Source: Bolinopsis microptera (lineage: Eukaryota > Ctenophora > Tentaculata > Lobata > Bolinopsidae). Taken from it: a DNA stretch of 64,000 bases. Numbering within the stretch: position 1 is the first letter of the stretch; every line of letters begins with the position of its first letter. Shown here piece after piece: positions 53,601-64,000 of the stretch. Where the stretch lies: NCBI RefSeq assembly GCF_026151205.1, contig NC_087082.1, positions 20,608,494-20,672,493 of the forward strand, in the 5' to 3' direction. Under the pieces are notes generated by a model that made no database searches, was not told the origin of the DNA, and saw only the letters and a list, made by a program, of their open reading frames with translations. A program made the position numbers and the translations under genes.

Positions 53601-56600
53601 TTTAGTTTTAAAGTTATCTTTCAAAAAAATCTTAATATTAAACGGGTGTGGTTTCTTGTCTTTAACATTTTTAAATAACTTTAAAAAATTATTTACCATT
53701 CATAAATTATCATTTTCAGGTATTCACCCAGTAATGTTATTTATTCCAGTATTTATTTATTCCGGTAATTCATTTCAGTAGTCATTCCAAGTATTTCAGT
53801 AATTCCATCAGTAATTCATTCAGTATCTTCAGCTTCAGTAACTCATTTCATGGTAATTCATTCAGTATTTTTCAGTAATTCATGAAACAGTTTTATTCAT
53901 TCAGTATTCGTTTTATTCCATTTGAAAGTATTCATTCAGTATTCCAGGATTCATTTTTTTTCAGTATTTTCATTTCAGTATTCACTTTTCAGTTATTTTC
54001 ATTCCCGTATTTCTTTCAGTATTCCATACGTATTTCATTTCAGTATTCATTCAGTATTTCAATCTGTAATTCATTCCCAGTATTCATTTCTAGTATTCAT
54101 TCGTGTATTTTCATTCCAGTTATTTCATTTTTCAGTTAAATTCATTTCAATATTTCAGTATTTTTTCCAGTATTTCATTCAGGTATTTTATTCCCAAGAT
54201 TCCAGTCTTTCATTCAAGGTTAATTCATTCAGTATTTTCAGTTATTTTCATGTTTCCAGTATTTCAGTATTCATTTCCCGTATTCTTTCAGGTATTTCAT
54301 TCCAGTAATTCATTAAGTATTCCTTTCGTATTTCCTTAGTATCTGTTATTTTCAGTACTTCAATTTCCAGGTATCTCATTTCCAGTAATTTCCCCCAGTT
54401 TAATTCACAATACCAGTATTCAGTTTGTGTAAAGATAAGGTGACGGGAAATTTCATTTTATCCCCTACTCAAGGAAAAATAAAATATTACGCTCACCAAA
54501 TTTTACCCCAGGAATACAGACAACACGGGACATTAATCGATGAAAAACTTGCTGCCCTGATCTTTTTTATATTTACCGGGGAGGCAAATATTTGTAACGG
54601 GGTTGTTTTCTACAATATTGTTACCTAAAAATGTCTATTGCTGATTATACAACAAAACTCCAAATATAAGCAATAGGCAGAATTAGTGCGAAAAAAACAT
54701 TGAGCATAAAATTAAAAAACCAAAAAACAAAACTTTGATCTCCCAGTTGTCCAAACTTACCTAATAGCTTGGAAAAGATTCTCAAGATATTAAATGAAGA
54801 TTAGGGGAAGGGGACTAATCCAGTGAAACCAACCGCACCTGTTCGTAATTATCACCCTTATCAAGGTATGTAACCAAAGTACAAAAAACACTGGGAGTTT
54901 TCTTAGGGCAAAGGGGGGGGGGGGGCAACGGGTTTCCACTAATTGAACGGTAAGGGAATATTTAACCACCTATCCTTTTCCATTGGGTATGTTATTTAAA
55001 AAAATTCCCGCAACCCACTGTTTTCAATTTGGTTGGGAGGATCTTTCTGATATAAATTTGTAGGAAATAGTTTAAAAATATTCTTGGGGGGGGGACCCAG
55101 TTCCTCACTGACAAAGGAGATTTTGAAGTGCCAAAATACATTTGGCTACAAGGCTGCTTCTGTGACTATTTCCTGTAACTAGGGTTTTCTATTTTGGTTG
55201 ATTTATTTACAAATTGACATTTTAATTTTCTTGGGGCTGTTAAAAGTAACCCATTCGTAAACCGTATTGTAATTGTTACTCTCTATAAAAATTTTTTAAC
55301 AATTTCATATCACAAACAGTCAGTGTAAATTTACGTGGGATCGTGGTACACTTTATTATTTATAGCTTTCTTACCCCATTTTTGTTGGCAGTTTTATTTA
55401 TTTTAAGAAAGGGTTCACCTTTTTTTATCGTTTTCACTTTGGTTTAATTTGTTCTTAAATTTAATGGCAAAATATCTGTCAAGTACCAAAAAAACACCAG
55501 CTGTTTTGCCGTAAATTTTACTTTTTACAATTGCGGTTTTATTACAAATTTTGGTAACGATCCGATAAAACCGTCCTTGGGGAAAAAAGTTGCTTTTATC
55601 TCATTTTTAAACGGACGACCCATATCTACCATGGGGGTTGTTTGTTTTCCCTTTATAAACGTGACACACTCCTCAGTTAAAATTTTATTAGGTTAGCACA
55701 TTTAAAAAAGATCCCCCCCAGTTATAATCCCCTTTATTCAGGTACATTGTACTTACAACTTTGTTGCAGATGAGAGGTTTTCGACCTTTATTGACCAGAT
55801 GGTTAATAATGTCGATTAGAAACTGGAAAAGTATAATTGTAAAAGTGAAAACGTGACCAAATTCCCTTTAACGGGCTATTTGCTGCTGTTTGGAAATGTA
55901 TTTAGTTGATACTTTTTAAACGCATAATGTTTGGGGGTTAGTATTGGGTTTTAAAACTAGGGGTAAATGTGTAAAAAATAATAATTTTAAAAAACATTTG
56001 GGGAAGAAGACCTCCGACTGGGATTTCGGAACCCTTTTAACCTCTGGCTAAATGTGGCAGATTAGTCAACCCGTGCTAAAGCTAAAGTTGCCTCAATTTT
56101 TAAAGGGGTAAACCCGGAGCCTCCCAAAAAATTCCTCCTTACAATACTTATTGGGGCCCTATAGGGGCGCTAATATGACCGTATAGTGACGCCCTTAGGG
56201 TGAATGGGGCGGTTTTTTTGACGTTTAGCCTAGAATATTGCGGCGACAGCTAGCGCTAGAATCGCGGCGACACCTTGGGCTAAGATTATCGGGGGGCGAC
56301 AGCCTAGCGCTAATATCGGCAGCGAACAAACTTACGCCCAGAAATATCCGCGGGGCCATCTAGCGCTATTTTAGCGTAAACTTTGCCCGGCTAGCTATGG
56401 AAAAATGTGGGTTTTGCGACAGCCACCCCGCGCAGTACGGGACACAATGGCTATCATGTTTTTTATATGGAATCCAAAACCCACCCGAAATGCTATTTTA
56501 AAATTTATTTTAAACTAGCCCTTAATTGACGATGCAATTCATTCCGAGCTTCGGGCGAGCAAAGAAGGAGCAATTCGCAGATCTCGGGAAAAAGCATAAT

Positions 56601-58843
56601 TGGATCCCCGGGCGCGGGCACCCTAACGCTTAAATTAATTTTGATTAAGCAATTTAATTTTTGACAGGGTGCTAAAAATTTATTTTTTTTGGGTTTACTT
56701 TTACCTAAAATTTTTGATTGGGAATTTTTGAACATTTTTTTTAAACTAACCATATTGATTTCTTTTAATTATGTGACGATTAAAATTGGGTGAAAAGGAT
56801 AATTGTTAGAGGCTATTTTTACGGCAAAAAGACGTGTTTTTTCTGCTACGGGGTTTAAGACCTAAAAACCGCTTAATTGGGGACCAATTTGTATGATGGT
56901 TCTAAGGATCGATTAATATGTTAGAATATAAAAATTTGGCCTTATTTTTGGGTCCCCCCGTTGCTATTACCAATGCGCGTTTTTTTAAACTTTGGGGCAG
57001 TCATTATCCTTAAAGGCAAATAAAGAATTTTTAATCCATATTTTTGTCAGCAATAAGATTTCCCCCATTATTTTCTAAATTTTGTTTGAAATATGAGCTA
57101 AAAATCGGACATAACTCGCTTGAGTTTATAAGCTGTTTTTAAATTTTGGAGGGAAACCGCGGGGTTGCCAATTGATAAAAAAAAACCTAAAAATGCTTTT
57201 TTTTTCGCGTAGTTGCGGCGTCAAAATTTGGCAAAAAAAAAACGCTTGCGGAATTTTGTGACAATAAATTTAAACTTCGATTTTAAATAATTTTTGGAAA
57301 AATGGGTACTTTCTCGGAAAGGAAAAAAATTTAGGGCAAACACGATGTGAATATTTTGGGGTTGATTTAATAAACAAAATGCAAAAAAATTTTCAAACAA
57401 TTAAAGCAAAAAGTTCAAAATTTTTTTTACCACTTTTTTGGGTTTATTTCCTCAGTAACAAATAATTGGGATTTGTTTTTAAATTTTATTTACAATTTGT
57501 GGGGGCTTGCTTTTAGCTATTCTTTATGGGGAAGTTTTTTTGGGCCGACATGCCAACAAATAAACTTGCCCAAAAAAAAATTTAAAAAAAACATTTGGGA
57601 AATTTTTTTTTGGGGGCCTTAAATTTTTTTTGGCCCCAAAATCGGGGTTTTTGTTTTTTTTGGCGAATTTTTAAATTAACCCCAGGGGAAAAATCAGGGG
57701 TCCAATCAATCTTGACCATTTCCCTTTTCCAATCGGGGTTTCCTGGGTCAAAAATTACGTCCCCAGGGAAGGGTATCTGGGGTCCCAAACGTATCGAGCA
57801 GTAAAAATGCCCGTAAAAAAGTCCTCTTACTAAAAAGAAATATTATCATTTTCCTAAGATTTGTTTTTTGCGTTTTTATTGCTAACAGGGTGTAGGGGAA
57901 GGATCAAAAATTTAAGAATTCAAGGGGAATTTTGCGGCACTAAACTGTAAGACCTCCCTGGGGGTTTTGTGAAAATGAAAAAAGTATAATTAAATACGGG
58001 ACTACAAATCGTTTTTTTCCAAATTTTTGGCAAGCAAAAATAACTTTGCAATTTTTTAACGTTTTAATATTTGGGCTAAATATTTTTTTAATGAAAAAAG
58101 TAAAAATTGACCATTTTTAATGGAAAAGCCCCGACGCCCGCTACTTTCTTGTAAAAAGGGTCTTTTCGGGCATTGTTGCTCGATTTTCCCTTTCTTTGAC
58201 GTACGTTCCGGCGGCGCGCCGCTTCCGGGGCGCGAAAAGTGGCCCCTGCAAACGTATGTCAAAATTAGTTTCTTTTGGGCCCTAATTTTTTGAAATTCCG
58301 TAATCGTTAAAAGTGGTTTTTTTTGAGTGGTTTGACTGAGTTTTTTCCGGGGAAAACCCGGGAAAAAAAAAAAAACCGATTTTTTTGGGCCAAAAATGGC
58401 CAAAAAAAAAAAAACCATGTTTTTTTTATTTTAAAAATTTTTAATTTTTAATTTGGCCATGCGGAAAAACTTTTCCCCTGGGGGAAAAAGCTAAAAAAAA
58501 AAAGGGCCGCACAAAAATGGTTTTTTTTAAAAAATTTTTAAAAATCCCCTTGTTTTTAAAAGCGGGGTAAAAAAAAAACCAAAAAAGTGGTAAAAATTTT
58601 GGGCTTTTTTTTTCTTGAAGTTTTTAATAATTTTTTTTGCAGTTGTTTTAAAATCCAACCCCAAAAAAATGTCCCAATCGTGTTTTTTCCCCAAAATTTT
58701 TTTCCTTTCCGAGAATACCCACTTCAATAAATTTATCGAAGTTTGAATATTTTTTTCACCCGCAAAAACGTTTTTTTAAAAAATTTTTTTGACGCCCCAC
58801 TACGGCCAAAAAACATTTAGTTTTTTTATCAATTGGTAAAACC
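50691..58843. other. low-quality sequence left of the gap
   Basis: From about 50690 the sequence shows long G, A and T runs, broken words and constant small insertions compared with its own inverted copy. Open frames here are short and unlike any protein I know. I call no genes; any real ones would be unreadable without better sequence. Confidence 0.7.
57165..58843. repeat. noisy palindrome abutting the gap
   Basis: 57165-57560 reads in reverse complement at 58450-58843: CCAATTGATAAAAAAA, GGCGTCAAAA, AAACTTCGAT, TCTCGGAAAGGAAAAAAATT and TACCACTTTTTTGG are shared in order. The centre is near 58000. It ends exactly at the N run. Confidence 0.75.
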
Positions 58844-58943
58844 NNNNNNNNNNNNNNNNNNNNNNNNNNNNNNNNNNNNNNNNNNNNNNNNNNNNNNNNN
58901 NNNNNNNNNNNNNNNNNNNNNNNNNNNNNNNNNNNNNNNNNNN
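58844..58943. other. assembly gap, 100 N
   Basis: Exactly 100 N, a conventional placeholder for a gap of unknown size. The open frame drawn across it is meaningless. Confidence 0.99.
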
Positions 58944-61900
58944 TTAAGTAATTTGAATGAAAGTACTAGGGCTCTCGACTTTTTTTTGAAAATTTTTTTA
59001 TCCTTTTATGGGGGCAAATTATTTCTTTAAATTTTAAATTTTGGATTGTACAGACAAAAACCCAAAACTGTACATTCTGATTTAATTTAAGGGGTTTTCC
59101 GAAAATAATTTTTCAAAGAGTCAAAGGTCCACTCGGCGCTATCTCGTGGTTTTGTAAACCTAAAATTTGGGGTTTCACCGGTAATGCTAGACCATTTTTT
59201 CTATTTTATTTTTTTTTTTTTGTGGGGGGGGGGGGGGGTCATTTTTTTAATCATCCCAATTTGTTTTTTTTTGGCTGCCCAAGAGGTAAAAGGAAAATTT
59301 TTTGGGAAAAAATTGGAGATCTAGACGGATTAATTTAAACGGGAATGCCCCTTCCCGGGCCCACATATGCAAAAACCCCAAAAAAACCTTTAAAATATAG
59401 GGGAACCATCACAGCCTTTGTCATGGTCCCCCATGACACACAGCCTCGAATTAAGTATAATGACTTCGAATAAACCTTTTTTGTCTCAAAAAAAAGGCTC
59501 AAAAAAATAGATTATTACCTTTTTTAAAACCTATCCCAATTTTGGCTCCCCGAATGGGGTAAAAAGAGGTAAATTCGAAAAAAAAAATTTGTACAAAAAA
59601 AGGTCAGAAACAAAAATTTTACCTCATTTTTACCTCATCCCAATTTTTGGTTGCCCAAATAGGTAAAAGAGGAAAATTTGGGCAAAAATTTATAGTCATG
59701 TTTACTTTTAAACTGGAATGCCCCTCCCAAAAGCCCCAAATCACCCCTGGGCCCTTTTAAAACCAAAAACAAAAACCACCAGCCTCGAAAAAAATAATAT
59801 TCAAAAACGCCCAAAAAACGCCCCCCAAATTTAAGAAAATTTCCCCGAAAAAAGGGCCCTTGGGGCACAAAGGGAAACGGAACAGTTTTTTATTTTTGGG
59901 GCCGGAATTCCAATCACCCCCATGACATAGGTTTAAAATGCTTCCCGGAGATTTAGGGGGCCAAAAAACCGTTTTGGTCACGTACGGGCAGAAAATACGA
60001 ATTCGATTTTTAGGGCCGTGTTGGGGTTAGGGTTGGGTAAGGGTTATGGTTAGCTTCGGGGTTTGGAAGGGTTAGGGTTGGGATAAGTTTAAGAAAACCT
60101 TTTTTTACGGCTGCAAAACCAAAAAACCAAAGCAGGGAAATTTTTGGGCGAGGAAATTAGTAAGGCCGACTTCGAAAAACCTTTTTTTCTCAAAAAAAGG
60201 GTCAAAAAAAAATTTAATTACCTCATTTACCTCCTCCCAATTTTGCCTTTTTTTTTGGCTGCCCGAATGAGGTAAAAAGGGGTTGACCCCCCCCCCCCCC
60301 CTTTTTTGCGCTGACAGCGGGAAGTTTTGTAGAGACAATTTTAATTTTTTATGATTATTTGATTAAACTTGTAACTTTAATAAAAAATTTGTTATTTCTT
60401 TTTTTTACTAAAGTATACCGATAGCGTGGCTAGTGTCTGACGCTTCGATTAATTCATCTTCACAAAATTATTATATAGCAATCGTGATATAAAAAACCCC
60501 GTAATTCAGTAACTAAGGGGGCCACTTTTAGGAATCCGGCAAATAGGGGGGGGGGGGGGGGTGGGATTTTTGGAATTTCGGAATCCTGACAGGGGGGGGG
60601 GGGGGTTGGGTTTCTAAAACCCCGGAAATTTTGACAAAATTGCCGAAAATTCTTTTTTTTTTTTAAAATTTTCTTTGGTTTTTGTTTAAATTTAATGACT
60701 TTTAAAAGTAACGAAATCCGGGAGGGGGGGTTTTTAAAATTCGGACCATCGGAAGGGGGGTCGAAAATCTGTGATTTTCGGACGTCTTAAGTAAGGCCCA
60801 ATTGTAAACCCATATATTCAGTTTTACCCTAATTTTAGCGCTCCCCCGGATTTTTAAATCTGGAAAATTTTAGACGAAATTATGTTTCGGGGTGAAAATA
60901 GGGATTAAAACCCACTTGTTGCTAAAACTGATCTTCCTTTCTAACACTTTTTAAATCGACTTGGTAATTAGTGAATTTGAACTCAGACCTACTTGAGGGG
61001 TTCAAATGAAAACAAACTTCAAAAAAACTTTGTTTTTTTTTGGGAACATTAAGGGATGAGTAGGTCAAAAACCAGTACGTTTAAGTGACCAAGGTTAAAA
61101 ACAAAACCATGGGGGTCCGGTATTTACGTTTAAACACGTTGAGGGAGAAAAGTTCGTGGCGGCTAAAAAATGCCTCTGAAATGCGTAAAAAAGTGTTCTT
61201 TCAGCATTTTTTGTCATCGCGCCCGCCCGCATAAAACAGTGTCACGTTGGACCGAATGGGAAAATGTGTAAAAATAGATTCGAATAGTTAACAAAATCAA
61301 AAAGTTTTATTAATTTAATTAAATAGCTAACATGACAAAAAATCCTTCCCAAATACAGTTTTTTTTATGAAAAAATCCAGCCAAAAAGATTTTTTCATGT
61401 ATAAACAAAAGAACAATTTATTCATTGTGCATATATACATGTTTTAAACATTGTAGCCGATAAACGGTTCAGGGCGAAAAATAACATTATTTGTAGAGCT
61501 ACTGGATCGAAAGTTCCTCTGGTGCGTTTTGCATTGATCTTCGCATTCACGGTTTTTTTTCTTTTTTGAATGGTTTGAAATGTAAGGTTTCAAGTTTCAT
61601 CTAGCCCATATTCTTATCAAGACAGAAACGTAAAAATAACTACGCAAAAAAATTCTGAAAAAAAGTCTTTCAGAAATATAGCAAAGCATTTACTGACTAG
61701 ATTTTTCAAAAAAAAAGGTGAAGTCTCAGTTTCGGTCAATCGTTCGTAACAAAAAACTGAAGATGACACACAAAAAATCGTTATTAAACCATAATATTTA
61801 AAAAACCCCCTATCCACATTAAATTTTAAATACAGTTTAAACTTTGAATTTTGAAATTTTGAACAACTAAAAAAAAAATTAATTTATAAAACTCCGAGGG

Positions 61901-62700
61901 GCTTTCGAGCAAAATTGGGGTTAACTTCTGGGAAAAAATTAAATGCAAATAACGGTTTGTTGTTAATATCACCGCACGGGAAAATTTTAGATTTTAAGCT
62001 TAATAAAATAATTGTACATGAAAGGTAGATCTTTGTAAATTCAAAATGGCAGGAAATTTGTCATGAACACTTAATACTCAAATTTGAACGAAATCGATTT
62101 TTAAATCTTGCTCCAATCCCAAAAAACCGGGCCTTTAAGAACAGACTAGAAAGCTAGTTTAAAATTTAAAAGGGGAGATTTACCTGTTCTCTAAATAGAA
62201 AGAATAAGAACCTTTTAGAGGGCGCTAAAATGCAACCGGGTTTGCAATCAAAGGCTGCCTTCCTTCTTGTTCAAAGACCCAGGACTTTAATTGGGGTTTA
62301 ATTTGTAAGCTAAAACCCCGAACAATGAAATTTACTTCTATCTATTATCTAAAAGTAACCCCCCAGCGTCCACTTTTTAGTTAAAATTTTTGGGAATTTT
62401 AACCAAATTTGGGGGAATTTTCCAGCTACATTGAGACAAATTTACGGAACTTTTATGCTTTGAAAATGGGACAGATGAACTAACCGGTGGATTTAAAGAT
62501 GTTCAAACTGGATATAGCTCAATTCCTCAATTGGTTAAAAATTGAACAATTGAAATTCATCCTGAAACCACCGATTTCAAAAAAATAGCTATTACTTTTA
62601 AATGATTGGAAATTGTCATAAAATGACTTTTTTTTTATAACAAACTTAACTTTTTTAATTCGTAATGAAGATTTTTAAACATTCGGTAATACAACTGATA
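58944..62700. other. low-quality sequence right of the gap
   Basis: Same noisy character up to about 62700, worst before 61000. A family of repeats with CCCAATTTT, GGCTGCCC and AGGTAAAA words recurs near 59255, 59525, 59640 and 60230. Runs of G or C occur at 59224, 60286, 60547 and 60592. No gene can be called. Confidence 0.65.
60013..60085 (+). repeat. short degenerate TTAGGG-like tract
   Basis: GTTGGGGTTAGGGTTGGGTA and later GGGTTAGGGTTGGGAT contain two exact TTAGGG units with several near matches. It could be an interstitial telomere-like tract; the surrounding noise makes this weak. Confidence 0.4.
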
Positions 62701-64000
62701 AATGGTAAATTTTTTAAAATAGTGAAGAATTTATACATTTTTTAGTTAACTTTTAAATAAAAAGAATAAAAAAAAATGTTACAAAAATATTAATTTCATA
62801 GCAATACACACGTTTTGAGTTACTCCTTCAAAATTCTCAACTTCGTTCAAAACGCAACTGCATCATCGGTCAGTTAACTAATGAACCATATCTAACATAG
62901 AAAAATGAAGACGAATCTAGATTCTAACATCTTCAAGTGTACAGCAATGATAGAATTGTACTTATAATAATAATGAGACCAACTCATGACAAATATTATG
63001 TACATACTCAGCTTTTAAACATAATAATGATTTAAAGATCATGAAAAAAACAGGTGTCAGCGGGGAACGTGTAAAACAAAATCAACAAACCTGGTTACAG
63101 CAGTCCGGCAACAATAAAGTTATGTGATTCAAGTCTTATCAGATAAGATTAATTTACGGAACTGTTCGGTAGGTATATGATAATATAATCGTCAGATGAG
63201 ATTGAGGATATATATAAGATTGCCACAAGATACCAGATGTTAGGGGTATTGTGTAAGATCTCCGGGATACTATCTAGATGCTATCTAGATCTAATGTCAA
63301 GCCTGACCTCGATCTCTCGACCTTGTAGTTGGATCTGTGGAACATATCTAAATCTCGGAGTTAAGAAAACTTCTGGAAATGTATTGACAGGTAAAACTGG
63401 GCGACACTTAACGCGAAAATAAAACGAGCAAACGCGCCTTGTATTGTAGGAATGCACGGGAAACTTGTGGCCTGGCTGATACCTCAGAATTATTAAGATA
63501 CATGTTGCATGCTAATATGACTAGAGAGTTTGGGTGACAACTTGTAGTCCCTGACTCATAGGGAAATGTCAACATGGTAGCATCACTTTTAGGCGAGGAA
63601 AATACCGCTGGATCACCTCGAGTGGACAGATGATGATTGCAATGAAGATAATCGAATAGAATATGCTTTTTAAGAGTTATAGTTCCATAACCCAATACAC
63701 ACATGCAGGCAACCAGATAGGTAAATCTGACTCAAGATATTGCCTAACAATACCTCATGGATATCGGATGAAAATCCAGAGATTATAAATGTCGCCTTGA
63801 ATCCCCCCTTTAAAACACAATTTACCATGGCCATAATACGTAAGACCCATTTTCTGTGCTTCAATAGCAAATTCTTATCAACCATAATAAAAACTTATAT
63901 AACCATCTATATCAGCCAGCCACAGGAGAAAATTGCGCTCACAAAATTTTCATAGTATCTTCACTGAATTATTCAGCAAGATTGGATCAGAGAAAAGGCT
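62701..64000. other. clean AT-rich right end, no gene recognised
   Basis: The sequence regains normal texture. Frames on both strands near 63237-63955 are 60-100 residues long with no family resemblance. Nothing is called. Confidence 0.5.

Larger units (their letters stand above)
49640..56400. repeat. long noisy inverted repeat, centre near 52900
   Basis: Segments on the left reappear in reverse complement on the right with many small differences: 49800-49960 with 55960-56130, 50460-50600 with 55300-55420, 51290-51340 with 54425-54480, and the ACTGAAT-rich stretch 51350-51640 with 53700-54420. The outer ends on both sides are rich in GCGCTA/TAGCGC words. The left arm is clean up to about 50690; the rest looks like unpolished read sequence. 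It is either a real inverted-repeat element or a fold-back read joined into the assembly. Confidence 0.7.

Noticed and set aside
53882-54339. F- and S-rich open frames (85-128 residues)
   Set aside because: They come from a degenerate CAGTATTCATT repeat in poor-quality sequence.
56600-56625. GGATCCCCGGG resembling a cloning polylinker
   Set aside because: Flanking bases do not continue as any vector I recognise, and the region is noisy; the match is too short.
58833-59030. Open frame across the N gap
   Set aside because: More than half of it is unknown bases.
63237-63955. Short frames on both strands at the right end
   Set aside because: No splice context, no recognisable motif, and overlapping frames of equal length on opposite strands.

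Overview
The window is animal nuclear DNA: AT-rich, with spliced genes for prefoldin subunit 1 (PFDN1) and a PITH-domain protein (PITHD1 type), a GSII-type glutamine synthetase, CR1/L2-like LINEs and many minisatellites. Nothing fixes the species. An early-branching or otherwise invertebrate metazoan fits best, but that is inference. No retrovirus, LTR element, Polinton or CRISPR array was recognised.

Layout. 1-765 is a 17-bp satellite. 1226-9982 (minus) is PFDN1, recognised from three exons. Its intron 2 is about 8.3 kb and holds a sulfotransferase-like gene (minus) and an intronless glutamine synthetase (plus) preceded by three ~57-bp repeats. 10622-11950 (minus) is a four-exon gene I do not recognise. 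12299-38069 (minus) is a tandem array of six BTB/POZ-domain genes in ~2.5-kb units. Three copies are intact (1, 3, 4), copy 2 has lost its normal start, copy 5 is frameshifted near its 3' end, and copy 6 is split by a nearly full-length LINE. Each spacer carries a decayed copy of the 3' end of the Gfo/Idh/MocA oxidoreductase gene that still lies intact at 39831-40850, so the repeated unit began as oxidoreductase tail + BTB gene.

Between BTB copies 2 and 3 sits a 6.8-kb fold-back element (17157-23952). It has an 8-bp target duplication (GTTATAAA), runs of 28 G and 27 C at its ends, terminal hairpins, long inverted arms with 38-bp palindromes, and a LINE fragment in one arm whose empty site survives in the other. 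No transposase was found.

41550-42787 (minus) is PITHD1. From about 43438 a plus-strand gene of unknown function runs right. The 3' end of one of its exons, with its splice donor, has been amplified into a 3.2-kb minisatellite (44401-47650). A further exon follows at 48864-48933, then a 40-bp minisatellite.

49600-56400 is a long noisy inverted repeat. About 50700-62700 has the homopolymer-rich look of unpolished long-read sequence and contains a 100-N gap (58844-58943); no gene can be called there. 62700-64000 looks clean but shows no recognisable gene.
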